Below, piece after piece: positions 1 through 7,917 of a DNA stretch of 64,000 nt. Source of the DNA: RBG-13-68-16 sp041494245. GTDB taxonomy: Bacteria > Acidobacteriota > Thermoanaerobaculia > Thermoanaerobaculales > Thermoanaerobaculaceae. Each line of letters begins with the position of its first letter. The stretch's first letter is position 1. The notes beneath the pieces were generated by a model, which ran no database searches, was not told where the DNA came from, and saw only the letters and a program-made list of their open reading frames with translations. The translations under genes were made by a program, and so were the position numbers. The stretch covers positions 62,001 to 126,000 of the forward strand of contig JBGQAK010000007.1 of NCBI GenBank assembly GCA_041494245.1. Reading direction: 5' to 3'.

Positions 1-1759
1 ACATCTTCTCCAGCCTGCCGGTGATGCTGGACTTGCTCACGATCATCCCCTGGTTGAAGAGCACCGAGAACGGCTCGTCGCCGGGGACCATGCCGAAGTC
101 CGACAGCACCTTGTAGAGGAAACGCGCGTACATGAGGTGCAGGATCGCGTGCTCGACCCCGCCGATGTAGAGGTCCACGGGCATCCAGCCCCGTACGCGC
201 TCGCGGTCGAACATCGCGTCGTGGATGTGCGGGTTGATGAAGCGCGCGTAGTACCACGAGGAGTCCACGAACGTGTCCATCGTGTCGGTTTCGCGCCGCG
301 CCGCCTTCCCGCACTTCGGGCAGGTGGTCTTCACGAACGACGGGCTCCGCTCGAGGGGGTTCCCGTCCACGTTGCCGAAGGCGATGTCGGTGGGGAGCAG
401 CACCGGGAGCCGATCGTCCGGCACCGGCACGATGCCGTCGCTCTCGCAGTACACGACCGGGATCGGCGTGCCCCAGTAGCGCTGGCGCGAGATCAGCCAG
501 TCGCGCAGGCGGTAACGCACCTTCCGGGTCCCGAAGCCGTGCTGCTCGACGTGCACGCCCATTCGGGGGATCGCCTCCTCGCTCGGCAGCCCGGAGAACG
601 GCCCGGAGTTCACGACCTTACCCAGGCCCGTGTAGGCCTCCGCGAGCACGGTGTCCGGCCCCATGCCAGGGCCTGCGATGACGAGGCGGATCGGCAGGGA
701 GTACTTGGTGGCGAACGCGAAGTCGCGCTCGTCGTGGGCCGGCACCGACATGATCGCGCCGGTGCCGTACTCCATCAGGACGAAGTTGGCGACCCAGATG
801 GGGACGCGCTCCCCGTTGAACGGGTTGACGGCGTGCGCGCCGGTGAAGCGGCCCTCCTTCTCGCCTCCCTCGGACTCGCGCTGCAGCCGAGTCTGGTTGC
901 GCAGGCGGTCCACGAACTCACCGAAGTCGGGATCGGGGGCGGTTGCCCTGAAGCGCCCGACCAGCGGGTGCTCGGGCGCGAGGGCGACGAAGGTGGCGCC
1001 GCAGATCGTGTCCACGCGCGTGGTGAACACCGTGAGCGGCTCCTTGACCCCCTCGACGACGAAGCGGAGGTCGCACCCCTCGGAGCGGCCGATCCAGTTG
1101 CGTTGCATCACCTTGACCTTCTCGGGCCAGTCGGGCAGCCGGTCCAGCCCCTCCAGCAGGCGATCCGCGTACGACGTGATGCGCAGGAACCACTGCTCCA
1201 GCTCGCGCTGCTCGACCGGCGTGCCGCAGCGCTCGCACCCCCCCGCCACCACCTGCTCGTTGGCCAGCACGGTTCGGCACGAGGGGCACCAGTTGACTGG
1301 CGACTTCCCGCGGTAGGCGAGGCCCTTCTCCAGCATGCGGTTGAAGAGCCACTGGTTCCAGCGGTAGTACTCGGGCTCGCAGGAGGTGATCTCCTTGTCC
1401 CAGTCGTAGACGATCCCCCAGCGCCGGAACTGGTCCTTCATCCGTCCGATGTTCGCGATCGTCCACTCGCGCGGGTGGATGTTGCGCTTGATGGCGGCGT
1501 TCTCGGCGGGCAGGCCGAAGGCGTCCCATCCCATCGGGTTGAGCACCTTGCGCCCCTGCATCAGGAACATGCGGAAGAGGCAGTCGCCGAGGATGTAGTT
1601 GCGGCCGTGCCCGACGTGCAGGTCCCCCGAGGGGTACGGGAACATCATCAGCATGTAGAGGTCCTTCGCCTTCGCGGTGTCCGCCGCGGCGAAGCGCTCC
1701 CGCGCCCAGAATTCCTGCCAGCGGGGCTCGATCTGCTGTGGGTCGTACGGTTCAGCCAT
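1..1759 (-). CDS. leuS: Leucyl-tRNA synthetase, C-terminus cut by window edge
   Basis: Class Ia synthetase that charges tRNA(Leu) in the cytoplasm. The visible 586 residues carry the HIGH-type motif HVGH at residues 48-51 inside FPYPSGDLHVGH, the tRNA-synthetase core sequence NPMGWDAFGLPAENAA, a zinc-binding Cys cluster (CPSC...CERC) near residues 155-180, and the CP1 editing domain with TTRVDTICGAT. The last visible residues are ...LEKM, so the window cuts at what should be the KMSKS loop. The ATG at 1759 is preceded by TACAAT with 6 bases between and no Shine-Dalgarno site, so the mRNA is probably leaderless. It follows the PATAN gene by 35 bases but has its own -10 box. Family call certain; the missing part is about 250 residues. 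Confidence 0.97.
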   Translation of the reverse strand, partial: MAEPYDPQQIEPRWQEFWARERFAAADTAKAKDLYMLMMFPYPSGDLHVGHGRNYILGDCLFRMFLMQGRKVLNPMGWDAFGLPAENAAIKRNIHPREWTIANIGRMKDQFRRWGIVYDWDKEITSCEPEYYRWNQWLFNRMLEKGLAYRGKSPVNWCPSCRTVLANEQVVAGGCERCGTPVEQRELEQWFLRITSYADRLLEGLDRLPDWPEKVKVMQRNWIGRSEGCDLRFVVEGVKEPLTVFTTRVDTICGATFVALAPEHPLVGRFRATAPDPDFGEFVDRLRNQTRLQRESEGGEKEGRFTGAHAVNPFNGERVPIWVANFVLMEYGTGAIMSVPAHDERDFAFATKYSLPIRLVIAGPGMGPDTVLAEAYTGLGKVVNSGPFSGLPSEEAIPRMGVHVEQHGFGTRKVRYRLRDWLISRQRYWGTPIPVVYCESDGIVPVPDDRLPVLLPTDIAFGNVDGNPLERSPSFVKTTCPKCGKAARRETDTMDTFVDSSWYYARFINPHIHDAMFDRERVRGWMPVDLYIGGVEHAILHLMYARFLYKVLSDFGMVPGDEPFSVLFNQGMIVSKSSITGRLEKM

Positions 1760-1765
1760 CAGCGA

Positions 1766-1771
1766 ATTGTA
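1766..1771 (-). promoter_or_regulatory. -10 box of leuS, leaderless arrangement
   Basis: TACAAT, preceded by TG and one base (extended -10), sits exactly 6 bases upstream of the leuS ATG. No convincing -35 hexamer is visible. The predicted transcription start falls on the A of the start codon. Confidence 0.6.
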
Positions 1772-1794
1772 ACAAGGCTCGGGCCGGGCGGAGG

Positions 1795-3054
1795 TCAGAC
1801 GAGGCCGAGGAGAGTGCCGCTGCGCGCCAGCACACCTGCCAGCGCGACGGGCCCACCCCCCTCGGGGATCGGCTGGTCGCCGAGGAAGATCGCCAGGCAC
1901 TCCCCCGCCGCGAGGATGGGGAAGACGTCCGCGTGTTCCAGACCGCCGCGCGCCTTGAGCGCCTTGGCGATGGCTGCGATGTCCTCCTCCCCGTACGAGG
2001 TCAGACGGACAGGCTTGCGCTCCACGACCACGTCCTCGAGCGGTGCCACGCCGCGCGAGACCCGCACCGGCCCGGGCAGGTGGAACCCGTACCCACCCAC
2101 CGACTCGAAGAACGTCTCCCGGATCTCGAACAGGACGCCGCGCGCAAAAAACGTGCCCGCGAAGCGCAGGACCGAGGCCCGCACCTCGGCGGGGCTGGCG
2201 TCCACGTGCAGCGCGAGGAAGAAGTCCCGAAACGCTTCGGCGTCCCCCTCCCCGGCCGAGCCGCGGTGGGTCAGCAGCCGGTCCGCGAGCAATGTCAGCT
2301 CCTCCCGGAACCAGCGCGCGGTCTCGCCCACGTTGCTCACCGGGGCCGGGACGATGAAGTCGACGCCCGCCAGGATCGCCTGGTGGCGCAGCCACGGGTC
2401 TGCGAGGCCGCCCACCCAGATCGTCGCGGTACGCGGCCGCTCGGTTGACGCGCGCTTGACGAGATCGAGCCAGCCCCCGCCCTGCTCGGCCTGGGCCGAG
2501 GTTGCTGGGATGTGGATTACGATCAGGCTCGGCGCAGGCCCCTCGGGCCACTCCGGCGTGCCAGTCTGCACGACCTCCCACCCGCGTCGCTTCCACTCCG
2601 GCTCAAGTGGCCGGTAGGGCCGCGGATCGGCAGCCACGATGAGGACGCGCGCGCCCCCGCCGGGGATCGGGATCTCTTCGAGCGAGTCGCGCAGCTCCGC
2701 GAGCGGATCGGGGGTCCCGCCGGCGCCCGCGGGGCGCACCCATCCGGCAGGGGGCGTCACCCGCTGCGTCACGCCCGCCTCGGCCTCCAGGTGCGCGAGG
2801 AATTCCTCCTCCGACTCCCAGCCGCCGGCGTCCTTAACGGGGCCCGGCCGGAAGCAGTACGTTCCGCTGCGCATCGAGTACGCTGCAACGAGGGCGGGCG
2901 TGACCTCCGCGGCGATCCGGCCGTCGCGGAACAGGAGGCGCGCCGGCCCCGCCGGGCTCTCGACCTCCAGGACACCGTCCGCGCCCGCCGAGGTCAGGAG
3001 CCTGAAGAGCTCCCGGAGGCCGAGCTCCGAAAGGCGGCCGAGGATCGCCTTCAC
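1795..3054 (-). CDS. PATAN (DUF4388) domain protein with receiver-like middle
   Basis: A 419-residue cytoplasmic protein. Residues 1-60 (LSELGLRELFRLL...GVLEVESPAGPARLLFRDGRI) match the PATAN/DUF4388 domain, a signalling adaptor found with response regulators, chemotaxis-like and gliding/pilus systems. The middle (ARVLIVAADPRPYRPLEPEW) looks like a degenerate receiver fold: the strand and early acidic residue are there, but no clear phospho-acceptor set. The C-terminal third resembles a GAF-like alpha/beta region without an identifiable ligand site. The GTG start at 3054 overlaps the stop of the upstream transglutaminase gene as GTGA, so it is translationally coupled and last in the ribH-nusB operon. 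The open frame continues upstream to 3801 but that part is the antisense shadow of the neighbour. Function unknown; a signalling scaffold is inference. Confidence 0.8.
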   Translation of the reverse strand: MKAILGRLSELGLRELFRLLTSAGADGVLEVESPAGPARLLFRDGRIAAEVTPALVAAYSMRSGTYCFRPGPVKDAGGWESEEEFLAHLEAEAGVTQRVTPPAGWVRPAGAGGTPDPLAELRDSLEEIPIPGGGARVLIVAADPRPYRPLEPEWKRRGWEVVQTGTPEWPEGPAPSLIVIHIPATSAQAEQGGGWLDLVKRASTERPRTATIWVGGLADPWLRHQAILAGVDFIVPAPVSNVGETARWFREELTLLADRLLTHRGSAGEGDAEAFRDFFLALHVDASPAEVRASVLRFAGTFFARGVLFEIRETFFESVGGYGFHLPGPVRVSRGVAPLEDVVVERKPVRLTSYGEEDIAAIAKALKARGGLEHADVFPILAAGECLAIFLGDQPIPEGGGPVALAGVLARSGTLLGLV

Positions 3055-4031
3055 GACCCGGTCCCTCCCCTGCCCTGCAGGTCGATGCTGACCTCGCGCG
3101 TCACGCCGAGCTCGAGGTCGCGGGTGCAGCTCGTCCCCGCGCCGCTCACAAGGAGCCGGTACCGGCCCGGGAGCATCCCCTCGAAGACCACCTCGTGAAA
3201 ACCCCTGCGCGCCCACCGCGAGCCGTCCGGTGCGAGAAGCAGCGCGGTGATCTCGCGGTCCTCCGTCGGCGACAGGCAGTGCAGCCTGACACCCCCCACC
3301 GGCACGGTGCGCAACCCGCTCCGCACCGGCAGGCACAGGTAGCCGCGTTCCGAGATGCGCTCGAGGCGCACACCGGCCAGCCTCGACCCCTCTCCCGAGC
3401 CGCGCATCGGCAGGTAGCGCACGCTCACCACGCCCACGGCCACCGCGGGGTCGAACGGCGTCCACCCCAGCTGGCCGAGCCAGGCCTCGCCCCACCGGTG
3501 CCAGCGCGCCCCCCCGCTCGCGATCACCATCCCCTGCACGACGCGCGCCGGGATCCCCATCGCGCGCAGCAGCCCGACCGCGAGGTTGGCGCGCCCCGAG
3601 CACCGGCCGCGCCCCCGCACGAGGACCGTGGAGGCGTCCTGCGGCCCGGCGTCGTTCTCGTCGAGCGTAGTCCGGTGCGTGACGAGCTCCACGACGCGGG
3701 ACACCACGGCGAGCGCCGAGTCGCTCCGGCCGGTGATCCGCGCGAGCTCGAGCGGCAGGACGAAGGAGGCGGGGACCTGCAGTGCGAGCGGATCGCCGCA
3801 CGCTCCCGCCCCGGCGAGCGGGTAGACAGGCGCGACCGGGAACGCACGGAGGGTCCGAGTCACCCAGACCAGCGCCCCGCCCGGGCGGCCCTCGAGGGAG
3901 ATCGAGAGCCCCGATCGCTCGCCGGTCTCCACTCTCGCAGCCAGCGGCATCGGCAGGAAGATGGCGGCCTCGTCGGCGAAGGCGACGCCCGCCCCGGCCA
4001 CGGCCAAAGCAAGGCCCACCGCGAGGCGCAT
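3051..4031 (-). CDS. Exported transglutaminase-like (papain-fold) protein
   Basis: A 326-residue protein with a signal peptide (MRLAVGLALAVAGAGVAFA). The transglutaminase-like catalytic triad is in order: Cys144 in GRGRCSGRANL, His178 in ARWHRWGEAWL and Asp194 in WTPFDP, with the family's RAMGIPARVV helix between Cys and His. A C-terminal beta-rich domain (residues about 235-320) looks like an immunoglobulin or prealbumin-type fold. Members of this superfamily act as proteases or amidases or cross-linkers; the substrate cannot be read from sequence. Its ATG overlaps the nusB stop by one base (TGATG) and its stop overlaps the PATAN start, so all are co-translated. Periplasmic location is inferred from the signal peptide. 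Confidence 0.85.
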   Translation of the reverse strand: MRLAVGLALAVAGAGVAFADEAAIFLPMPLAARVETGERSGLSISLEGRPGGALVWVTRTLRAFPVAPVYPLAGAGACGDPLALQVPASFVLPLELARITGRSDSALAVVSRVVELVTHRTTLDENDAGPQDASTVLVRGRGRCSGRANLAVGLLRAMGIPARVVQGMVIASGGARWHRWGEAWLGQLGWTPFDPAVAVGVVSVRYLPMRGSGEGSRLAGVRLERISERGYLCLPVRSGLRTVPVGGVRLHCLSPTEDREITALLLAPDGSRWARRGFHEVVFEGMLPGRYRLLVSGAGTSCTRDLELGVTREVSIDLQGRGGTGS

Positions 4032-4450
4032 CAGCTTGCCCCAGCGGCCCTGCCGCGGTGGAGAAACCCGTCCAGGACTCCGTTGACGAACTGGCTGGAG
4101 CGCTCGCTCCCGAAACGCTTGGCGATCTCCACGGCCTCGTCGATCACGACCGCGGGTGGCGTGTCCCCCTCGAACATCAGCTCGTACAGCGCGAGCCGCA
4201 GGATGTTGCGGTCGACCGCCGCCATCCTCTCGAGCCGCCAGTTGTCGGCCTGGTCCACGAGGTGCGAGTCCAGCTCCGCGAGCCGGGAGATCACGCCTCG
4301 CACCAGGGCGACGGCGAAATCGCGCGTCCCCGGCGGGGCCTGCTGGAGCTCGTCGGACGTGAGGAACATCTCCTCCACGTCGGAGCCGGCGAGCTCGTGC
4401 TGGTACAGCATCTGCAGGGCCAGCTCCCGCCCGCGGCGGCGCACCCCCAC
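4031..4450 (-). CDS. nusB: Transcription antitermination factor NusB
   Basis: NusB pairs with NusE (S10) on boxA RNA during rRNA antitermination. The 139-residue product has the usual length and the family's helical core: RRRGRELALQMLYQHE at the N-terminus, DNWRLERMAAVDRNILRLALYEL in the middle and PPAVVIDEAVEIAKRFGSE near the C-terminus. GTG at 4450 is chosen because GGGGAG lies 7 bases upstream and the ribH stop is 4 bases away; a second in-frame GTG at 4444 is possible. The ribH-nusB order is a widely conserved pair. The gene's stop codon overlaps the start of the transglutaminase gene. Confidence 0.95.
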   Translation of the reverse strand: MGVRRRGRELALQMLYQHELAGSDVEEMFLTSDELQQAPPGTRDFAVALVRGVISRLAELDSHLVDQADNWRLERMAAVDRNILRLALYELMFEGDTPPAVVIDEAVEIAKRFGSERSSQFVNGVLDGFLHRGRAAGAS

Positions 4451-4454
4451 TGTC

Positions 4455-4925
4455 CTACTCCCCGAGGCGCCGGTAGAGCTGCACCATCTCGACCGCGGCC
4501 TGGGCCGCCTGCCAGCCCTTGTTGCCCGCCTTGCCGCCCGAGCGCTCGAGGGCCTGCTCCAGCGAGTCGCAGGTGAGCACCCCAAACGAGACCGGCAGAC
4601 CGCTGGTGAGCGCCACATGGGCAAGGCCCTTGGCCGTTTCCGCGGCGATGTAGTCGAAGTGCGGCGTGGCGCCCCGGATCAGCACGCCCAGGCCGATGAC
4701 CGCATCCACCTTGCCCGAGCCCGCGATCCGCTCGGCCACCAGCGGGATCTCCCACGAGCCGGGAACCTTCACGATCGTGATGTCCTCGTCGCGGGCGCCG
4801 TGGCGCGCCAGGCAGTCCAGGGCACCTTCCACCAGCCGGCCGGTCAGCATCTCGTTGAAGCGGCTTACCACCAGGCCGAAACGGAACCCCTTGGCGTCGA
4901 GCGTTCCTTCGTAGGTGCGGTGCAT
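4455..4925 (-). CDS. ribH: 6,7-dimethyl-8-ribityllumazine synthase
   Basis: Penultimate riboflavin-synthesis enzyme, condensing 5-amino-6-ribitylaminouracil with 3,4-dihydroxy-2-butanone 4-phosphate. The 156-residue length is standard. Visible landmarks are VVSRFNEMLTGRLVEGAL, VPGSWEIPLVA, GVLIRGATPHFDYIA, PVSFGVLT and the late KAGNKGWQAA. The ATG has AAAGGAG 6 bases upstream. A TAGAAT -10 box lies about 20 bases before the start. It heads a four-gene overlapping unit with nusB, the transglutaminase and the PATAN protein. No other riboflavin gene is in the window and no FMN-riboswitch-like sequence is seen in the 443-base upstream region. Confidence 0.97.
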   Translation of the reverse strand: MHRTYEGTLDAKGFRFGLVVSRFNEMLTGRLVEGALDCLARHGARDEDITIVKVPGSWEIPLVAERIAGSGKVDAVIGLGVLIRGATPHFDYIAAETAKGLAHVALTSGLPVSFGVLTCDSLEQALERSGGKAGNKGWQAAQAAVEMVQLYRRLGE

Positions 4926-4943
4926 GCGGCTCTCCTTTAATGC

Positions 4944-4949
4944 ATTCTA
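4944..4949 (-). promoter_or_regulatory. -10 box of the ribH operon
   Basis: TAGAAT about 18 bases before the ribH start codon. The transcript would carry the AAAGGAG ribosome-binding site in a short leader. No strong -35 hexamer is evident. Confidence 0.45.
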
Positions 4950-5026
4950 AGCCGCTGCCAGGCCACGAACAAGGCTCCCGAGAGCCGGTCGCAGGTGCGT
5001 TGGCGCCCCTGCACTTGCAAATTCAG

Positions 5027-5063
5027 ATTAACGGTGTTAATTTGATCTTGTGAAGGTCTTCAC
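5027..5063. promoter_or_regulatory. Two adjacent inverted repeats between ribH and iorA
   Basis: ATTAAC-GGT-GTTAAT (5027-5041) is a perfect 6-base inverted repeat, followed 8 bases later by GTGAAG-GT-CTTCAC (5050-5063), also perfect. Both lie in a short AT-rich stretch of an otherwise very GC-rich intergenic region between the divergent ribH and iorA genes. This is the usual look of dimeric-repressor operators; the regulator is not identifiable from this window. Confidence 0.4.
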
Positions 5064-5160
5064 TTTGGCAAGATTCAGAGGAAGTGAGGATCGCTCGTTG
5101 ACAAAGGACCTTCCCCGGTGGGGCGCCCCGCAGGGTACCGCCGTTGGATCTCCCCCCCAA

Positions 5161-5210
5161 GCCATCCGACATTCGGTCCCCACCGCCCCGCCGGGGGGTT
5201 CTTCTTTCTA
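5161..5210 (+). repeat. GCCATCCGACATTC-headed hairpin unit, copy 1
   Basis: The 14 bases GCCATCCGACATTC are followed by a GC-rich stem (CCCC-GCC-GGGG) and a pyrimidine-rich tail (TTCTTCTTTC). The same 14 bases followed by a GC palindrome and T-rich tail recur at 19304-19349. Here no plus-strand gene ends upstream, so a plain terminator role is unclear. The rest of 5064-5368 has only a weak TAGAAT-like -10 at 5281 for iorA. Confidence 0.4.
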
Positions 5211-5368
5211 GCAGCGAATGTGCCCCTCCGCCCGGTGTCGAAGAAGGCTCCTCCGCCCTCCCGCACCGGGCGGAACGCTATAGAATCGTCGCGCGGGCGG
5301 CGTGACTGCCCAGGAGATCCTGGGAGCTGGCCCGTGAGCCGACCGCGCTCCGAAAAGGAGGGCGAGCG

Positions 5369-7210
5369 ATGAAGCGCGTACTTTCGGGGAACGAAGCGAT
5401 TGCCCGCGGGACCTGGGAAGCGGGCGCGCACGTGGCGGCCGCGTACCCCGGCACGCCCTCGACCGAGATCCTCGAGGAGCTCTCCCGCTTCCCGCACATC
5501 TATTGCGAGTGGTCCACCAACGAGAAGGTCGCCCTGGACGTGGCAATCGGTGCCGCGTACGCAGGACGTCGGGCCCTGGCGGCGATGAAGCACGTCGGGC
5601 TCAACGTCGCGGCCGACTCGCTCTTCTACGCCTCGTTCACCGGGGCCGAGGCTGGCCTGGTGATCGTCTCGGCCGACGATCCCGGCATGCACTCCTCCCA
5701 GAACGAGCAGGACAACCGCCGCTACGCCCAGTTCGCCCGCGTGCCCTGCCTGGACCCCACCGACTCCCAGGAGTGCAAGGATTTCACGATCGCGGCGTTC
5801 GACCTCTCGGAGATGTTCGACACTCCGGTGCTCCTGCGCACCACGACGCGGACCAACCACTCCTCCACCCTGGTGGAGCTCGGCGAGCGCACGGAGCGCG
5901 CACCCCGACGCCAAAAGTTCCCCCGCGACCCCGCCAAGTACGTGATGATCCCGGCCAACGCCCGCAAGCATCACCCGGTGGTCGAGCAGCGGGTGTGCGA
6001 CATCGCCGCCTGGGCGGAGAAGTCGCCGCTCAACCGCATCGAGTGGCGCGACCGCAAGGTGGGGGTGATCACCGCCGGCGTCGCCTACCAGTACGCCAGA
6101 GAAGTGTTGCCCGGCGCGTCGGTGCTGAAGCTGGGCCTGGTCTACCCGCTGCCGCAGCAGCTCATCCGCGCCTTTGCCGCCGGCGTCGAGCGGCTGGTCG
6201 TCCTCGAAGAGCTGGACCCGATCCTCGAGGATGCCGTGCGCTTGCTGGGAATCCCCTGCGAGGGCAAGTCCATCTTCCCGCTGTGCGGGGAGCTGGATCC
6301 CACCGTCGTGCGCCGGGCGGCGGCGGGCGCCGGGCTGCCGGTGGACCGGCCGCCCGTGAGCGTGCAGGACCTCGCGCTCCCGGAGCTGCCAGCGCGCCCG
6401 CCAGTACTGTGTGCCGGCTGCCCCCACCGCGGCGTGTTCCAGCTCCTGTCCAAGAAGAAGGTGCCGGTCACCGGGGACATCGGCTGCTACACGCTCGGCT
6501 TGCTGCCCCCGCTCTCCGCGCTGCACACGTGCGGCTGCATGGGCGCCGGCATCGGCGTCGCCCACGGGGCCGCAAGGGCCGGGATCCGGGAGCGCATGGT
6601 GGCCGTGATCGGCGACTCGACGTTCTACCACGGCGGCCTGCCGGCCCTCGCCAACATCGCCTACAACAAGTCCAACGTGCTGACGATCATCCTCGACAAC
6701 CGCACCACCGCGATGACCGGCCACCAGGCCAACCCCGGCACCGGCATCACGCTCCAGAAGCAGCCTGCGGAGGTGATTGAGCTCGAGCCGCTCGTGCGCG
6801 CCCTCGGCATCCACCACGTGGCAACGATCGACGCCTACGACGTCGACGAGCTGGAGAAGGCGTACAAGGAGCTGATGGCTCACGACGAGCCCGCCGTGCT
6901 GGTGGCGCGACGGGAGTGTGCGCTCCTCCCGGAGATCCGCCGCCAATGGGTGCCGCTCGAGGTGGTCGAGGAGAAGTGCACCGGCTGCGGGATCTGTTTC
7001 CGCATCGGGTGCCCGGCGATCCTCAAGAGCGGGGAGCTGGACCCGAAGTCGCACAAGCCGCTCGCGCTCATCGATCCCGACTCGTGCACCGGGTGCGAGG
7101 TCTGCTCGCAGCTTTGCCCGCACGACGCCATCCCCACCCGCGATCAGATGCGGCTGGCCGAGGAACACCAGCCGGGGAGCTGCTCGACGCCGGTCTCCGG
7201 AGGGAACTGA
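5369..7210 (+). CDS. iorA: Indolepyruvate:ferredoxin oxidoreductase, alpha subunit
   Basis: Thiamine-diphosphate and iron-sulfur enzyme that oxidatively decarboxylates aryl-2-oxoacids (indolepyruvate, phenylpyruvate) to acyl-CoA, reducing ferredoxin, in anaerobic amino-acid catabolism. The 613 residues show the pyruvate-ferredoxin-oxidoreductase N-domain (SGNEAIARGTWEAG, AAYPGTPSTE), the TPP-binding region (GDIGCYTLG, GCMGAGIGVAHG, VIGDSTFYHGG) near residues 370-440, and two ferredoxin-type 4Fe-4S motifs (CTGCGICFRIGCP and CTGCEVCSQLCP) at about 535-590. AGGAGG lies 8 bases before the ATG. The beta subunit follows after 3 bases. Reverse operation as a synthase of arylpyruvates is also possible. 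Confidence 0.95.
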   Translation: MKRVLSGNEAIARGTWEAGAHVAAAYPGTPSTEILEELSRFPHIYCEWSTNEKVALDVAIGAAYAGRRALAAMKHVGLNVAADSLFYASFTGAEAGLVIVSADDPGMHSSQNEQDNRRYAQFARVPCLDPTDSQECKDFTIAAFDLSEMFDTPVLLRTTTRTNHSSTLVELGERTERAPRRQKFPRDPAKYVMIPANARKHHPVVEQRVCDIAAWAEKSPLNRIEWRDRKVGVITAGVAYQYAREVLPGASVLKLGLVYPLPQQLIRAFAAGVERLVVLEELDPILEDAVRLLGIPCEGKSIFPLCGELDPTVVRRAAAGAGLPVDRPPVSVQDLALPELPARPPVLCAGCPHRGVFQLLSKKKVPVTGDIGCYTLGLLPPLSALHTCGCMGAGIGVAHGAARAGIRERMVAVIGDSTFYHGGLPALANIAYNKSNVLTIILDNRTTAMTGHQANPGTGITLQKQPAEVIELEPLVRALGIHHVATIDAYDVDELEKAYKELMAHDEPAVLVARRECALLPEIRRQWVPLEVVEEKCTGCGICFRIGCPAILKSGELDPKSHKPLALIDPDSCTGCEVCSQLCPHDAIPTRDQMRLAEEHQPGSCSTPVSGGN

Positions 7211-7213
7211 CCC

Positions 7214-7828
7214 GTGGCCGCCAACAAGTCATGGAACTTCGTCCTGGTCGGGGTCGGCGGCCAGGGCACGCTTCTCGCAAGCAACATCCTGGCCGAGGTC
7301 GGGCTCGCGGCCGGGTTTGACGTCAAGAAGTCGGATGTGCACGGCATGGCCCAGCGCGGCGGCAGCGTCGCGTCGCACGTGCGCTGGCATTCCGAGAAGG
7401 TGCACTCGCCGCTCGTCGGCATGGGCGAGGCGGACATCCTGCTCTCGTTCGAGAAGCTGGAGGCGCTGCGCTTCGCGGAGGTCCTGCGGCGCGGCGGCAC
7501 CGCGGTGGTCAACGACATGGCGGTGGTGCCGGTGACCGTGTCATCGGGCAGCGCGGTCTACCCCGGCGACGAGCACCTCGCGCGCGTCTTCGGCTCACTC
7601 GACGCGGAGCTGGTGATGGTCCCCGGCGAGCGCCTCGCCCAGGAGGCCGGAAACGTCAAGGCCGCCAACGTCGTGCTGCTCGGAGCGGTGTCCCGCCTGC
7701 TGCCGCTCCCCGAGGCGACGTGGTGGGACTGTTTGGCTGAGCGTATCCCGAAGAAGTTCCTGGAGCTCAACCGCGTGGCGTTCGCGTCCGGCCGGGCGGC
7801 AGTCACGGCAGCAGGCGCGAAAGTCTGA
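7214..7828 (+). CDS. iorB: Indolepyruvate:ferredoxin oxidoreductase, beta subunit
   Basis: The gamma-type domain subunit (204 residues) that completes the IorAB heterodimer. It shows VGVGGQGTLLASNILAE at the N-terminus, KKSDVHGMAQRGGSVASHVRW, the family's most conserved segment, and KAANVVLLGA late. The start is GTG at 7214, with GGAGGG about 9 bases upstream inside the end of iorA. A strong hairpin follows the stop codon. A two-gene operon is supported by the 3-base spacing. Confidence 0.95.
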   Translation: MAANKSWNFVLVGVGGQGTLLASNILAEVGLAAGFDVKKSDVHGMAQRGGSVASHVRWHSEKVHSPLVGMGEADILLSFEKLEALRFAEVLRRGGTAVVNDMAVVPVTVSSGSAVYPGDEHLARVFGSLDAELVMVPGERLAQEAGNVKAANVVLLGAVSRLLPLPEATWWDCLAERIPKKFLELNRVAFASGRAAVTAAGAKV

Positions 7829-7833
7829 AAGAA

Positions 7834-7860
7834 GCGCCCGGGTTGCCCCGGGCGCCTGTC
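7834..7860. terminator. Hairpin terminator between iorB and gltA
   Basis: GCGCCCGGG (7834-7842), loop TTGC, CCCGGGCGC (7847-7855): a perfect 9-base GC stem 6 bases past the iorB stop. The following bases are only partly T-rich. Its symmetry lets it serve both convergent genes. Confidence 0.7.
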
Positions 7861-7917
7861 GTTGTCGCGATGCTCAGGGTGCCGGGCTTTGCTGCGCCCT
7901 GTACCCTTTTTCCTGCC

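Noticed and set aside
4926..5368. FMN riboswitch before ribH
   Set aside because: No conserved FMN-element core sequences on the minus strand; the leader is only about 20 bases from the TAGAAT box.
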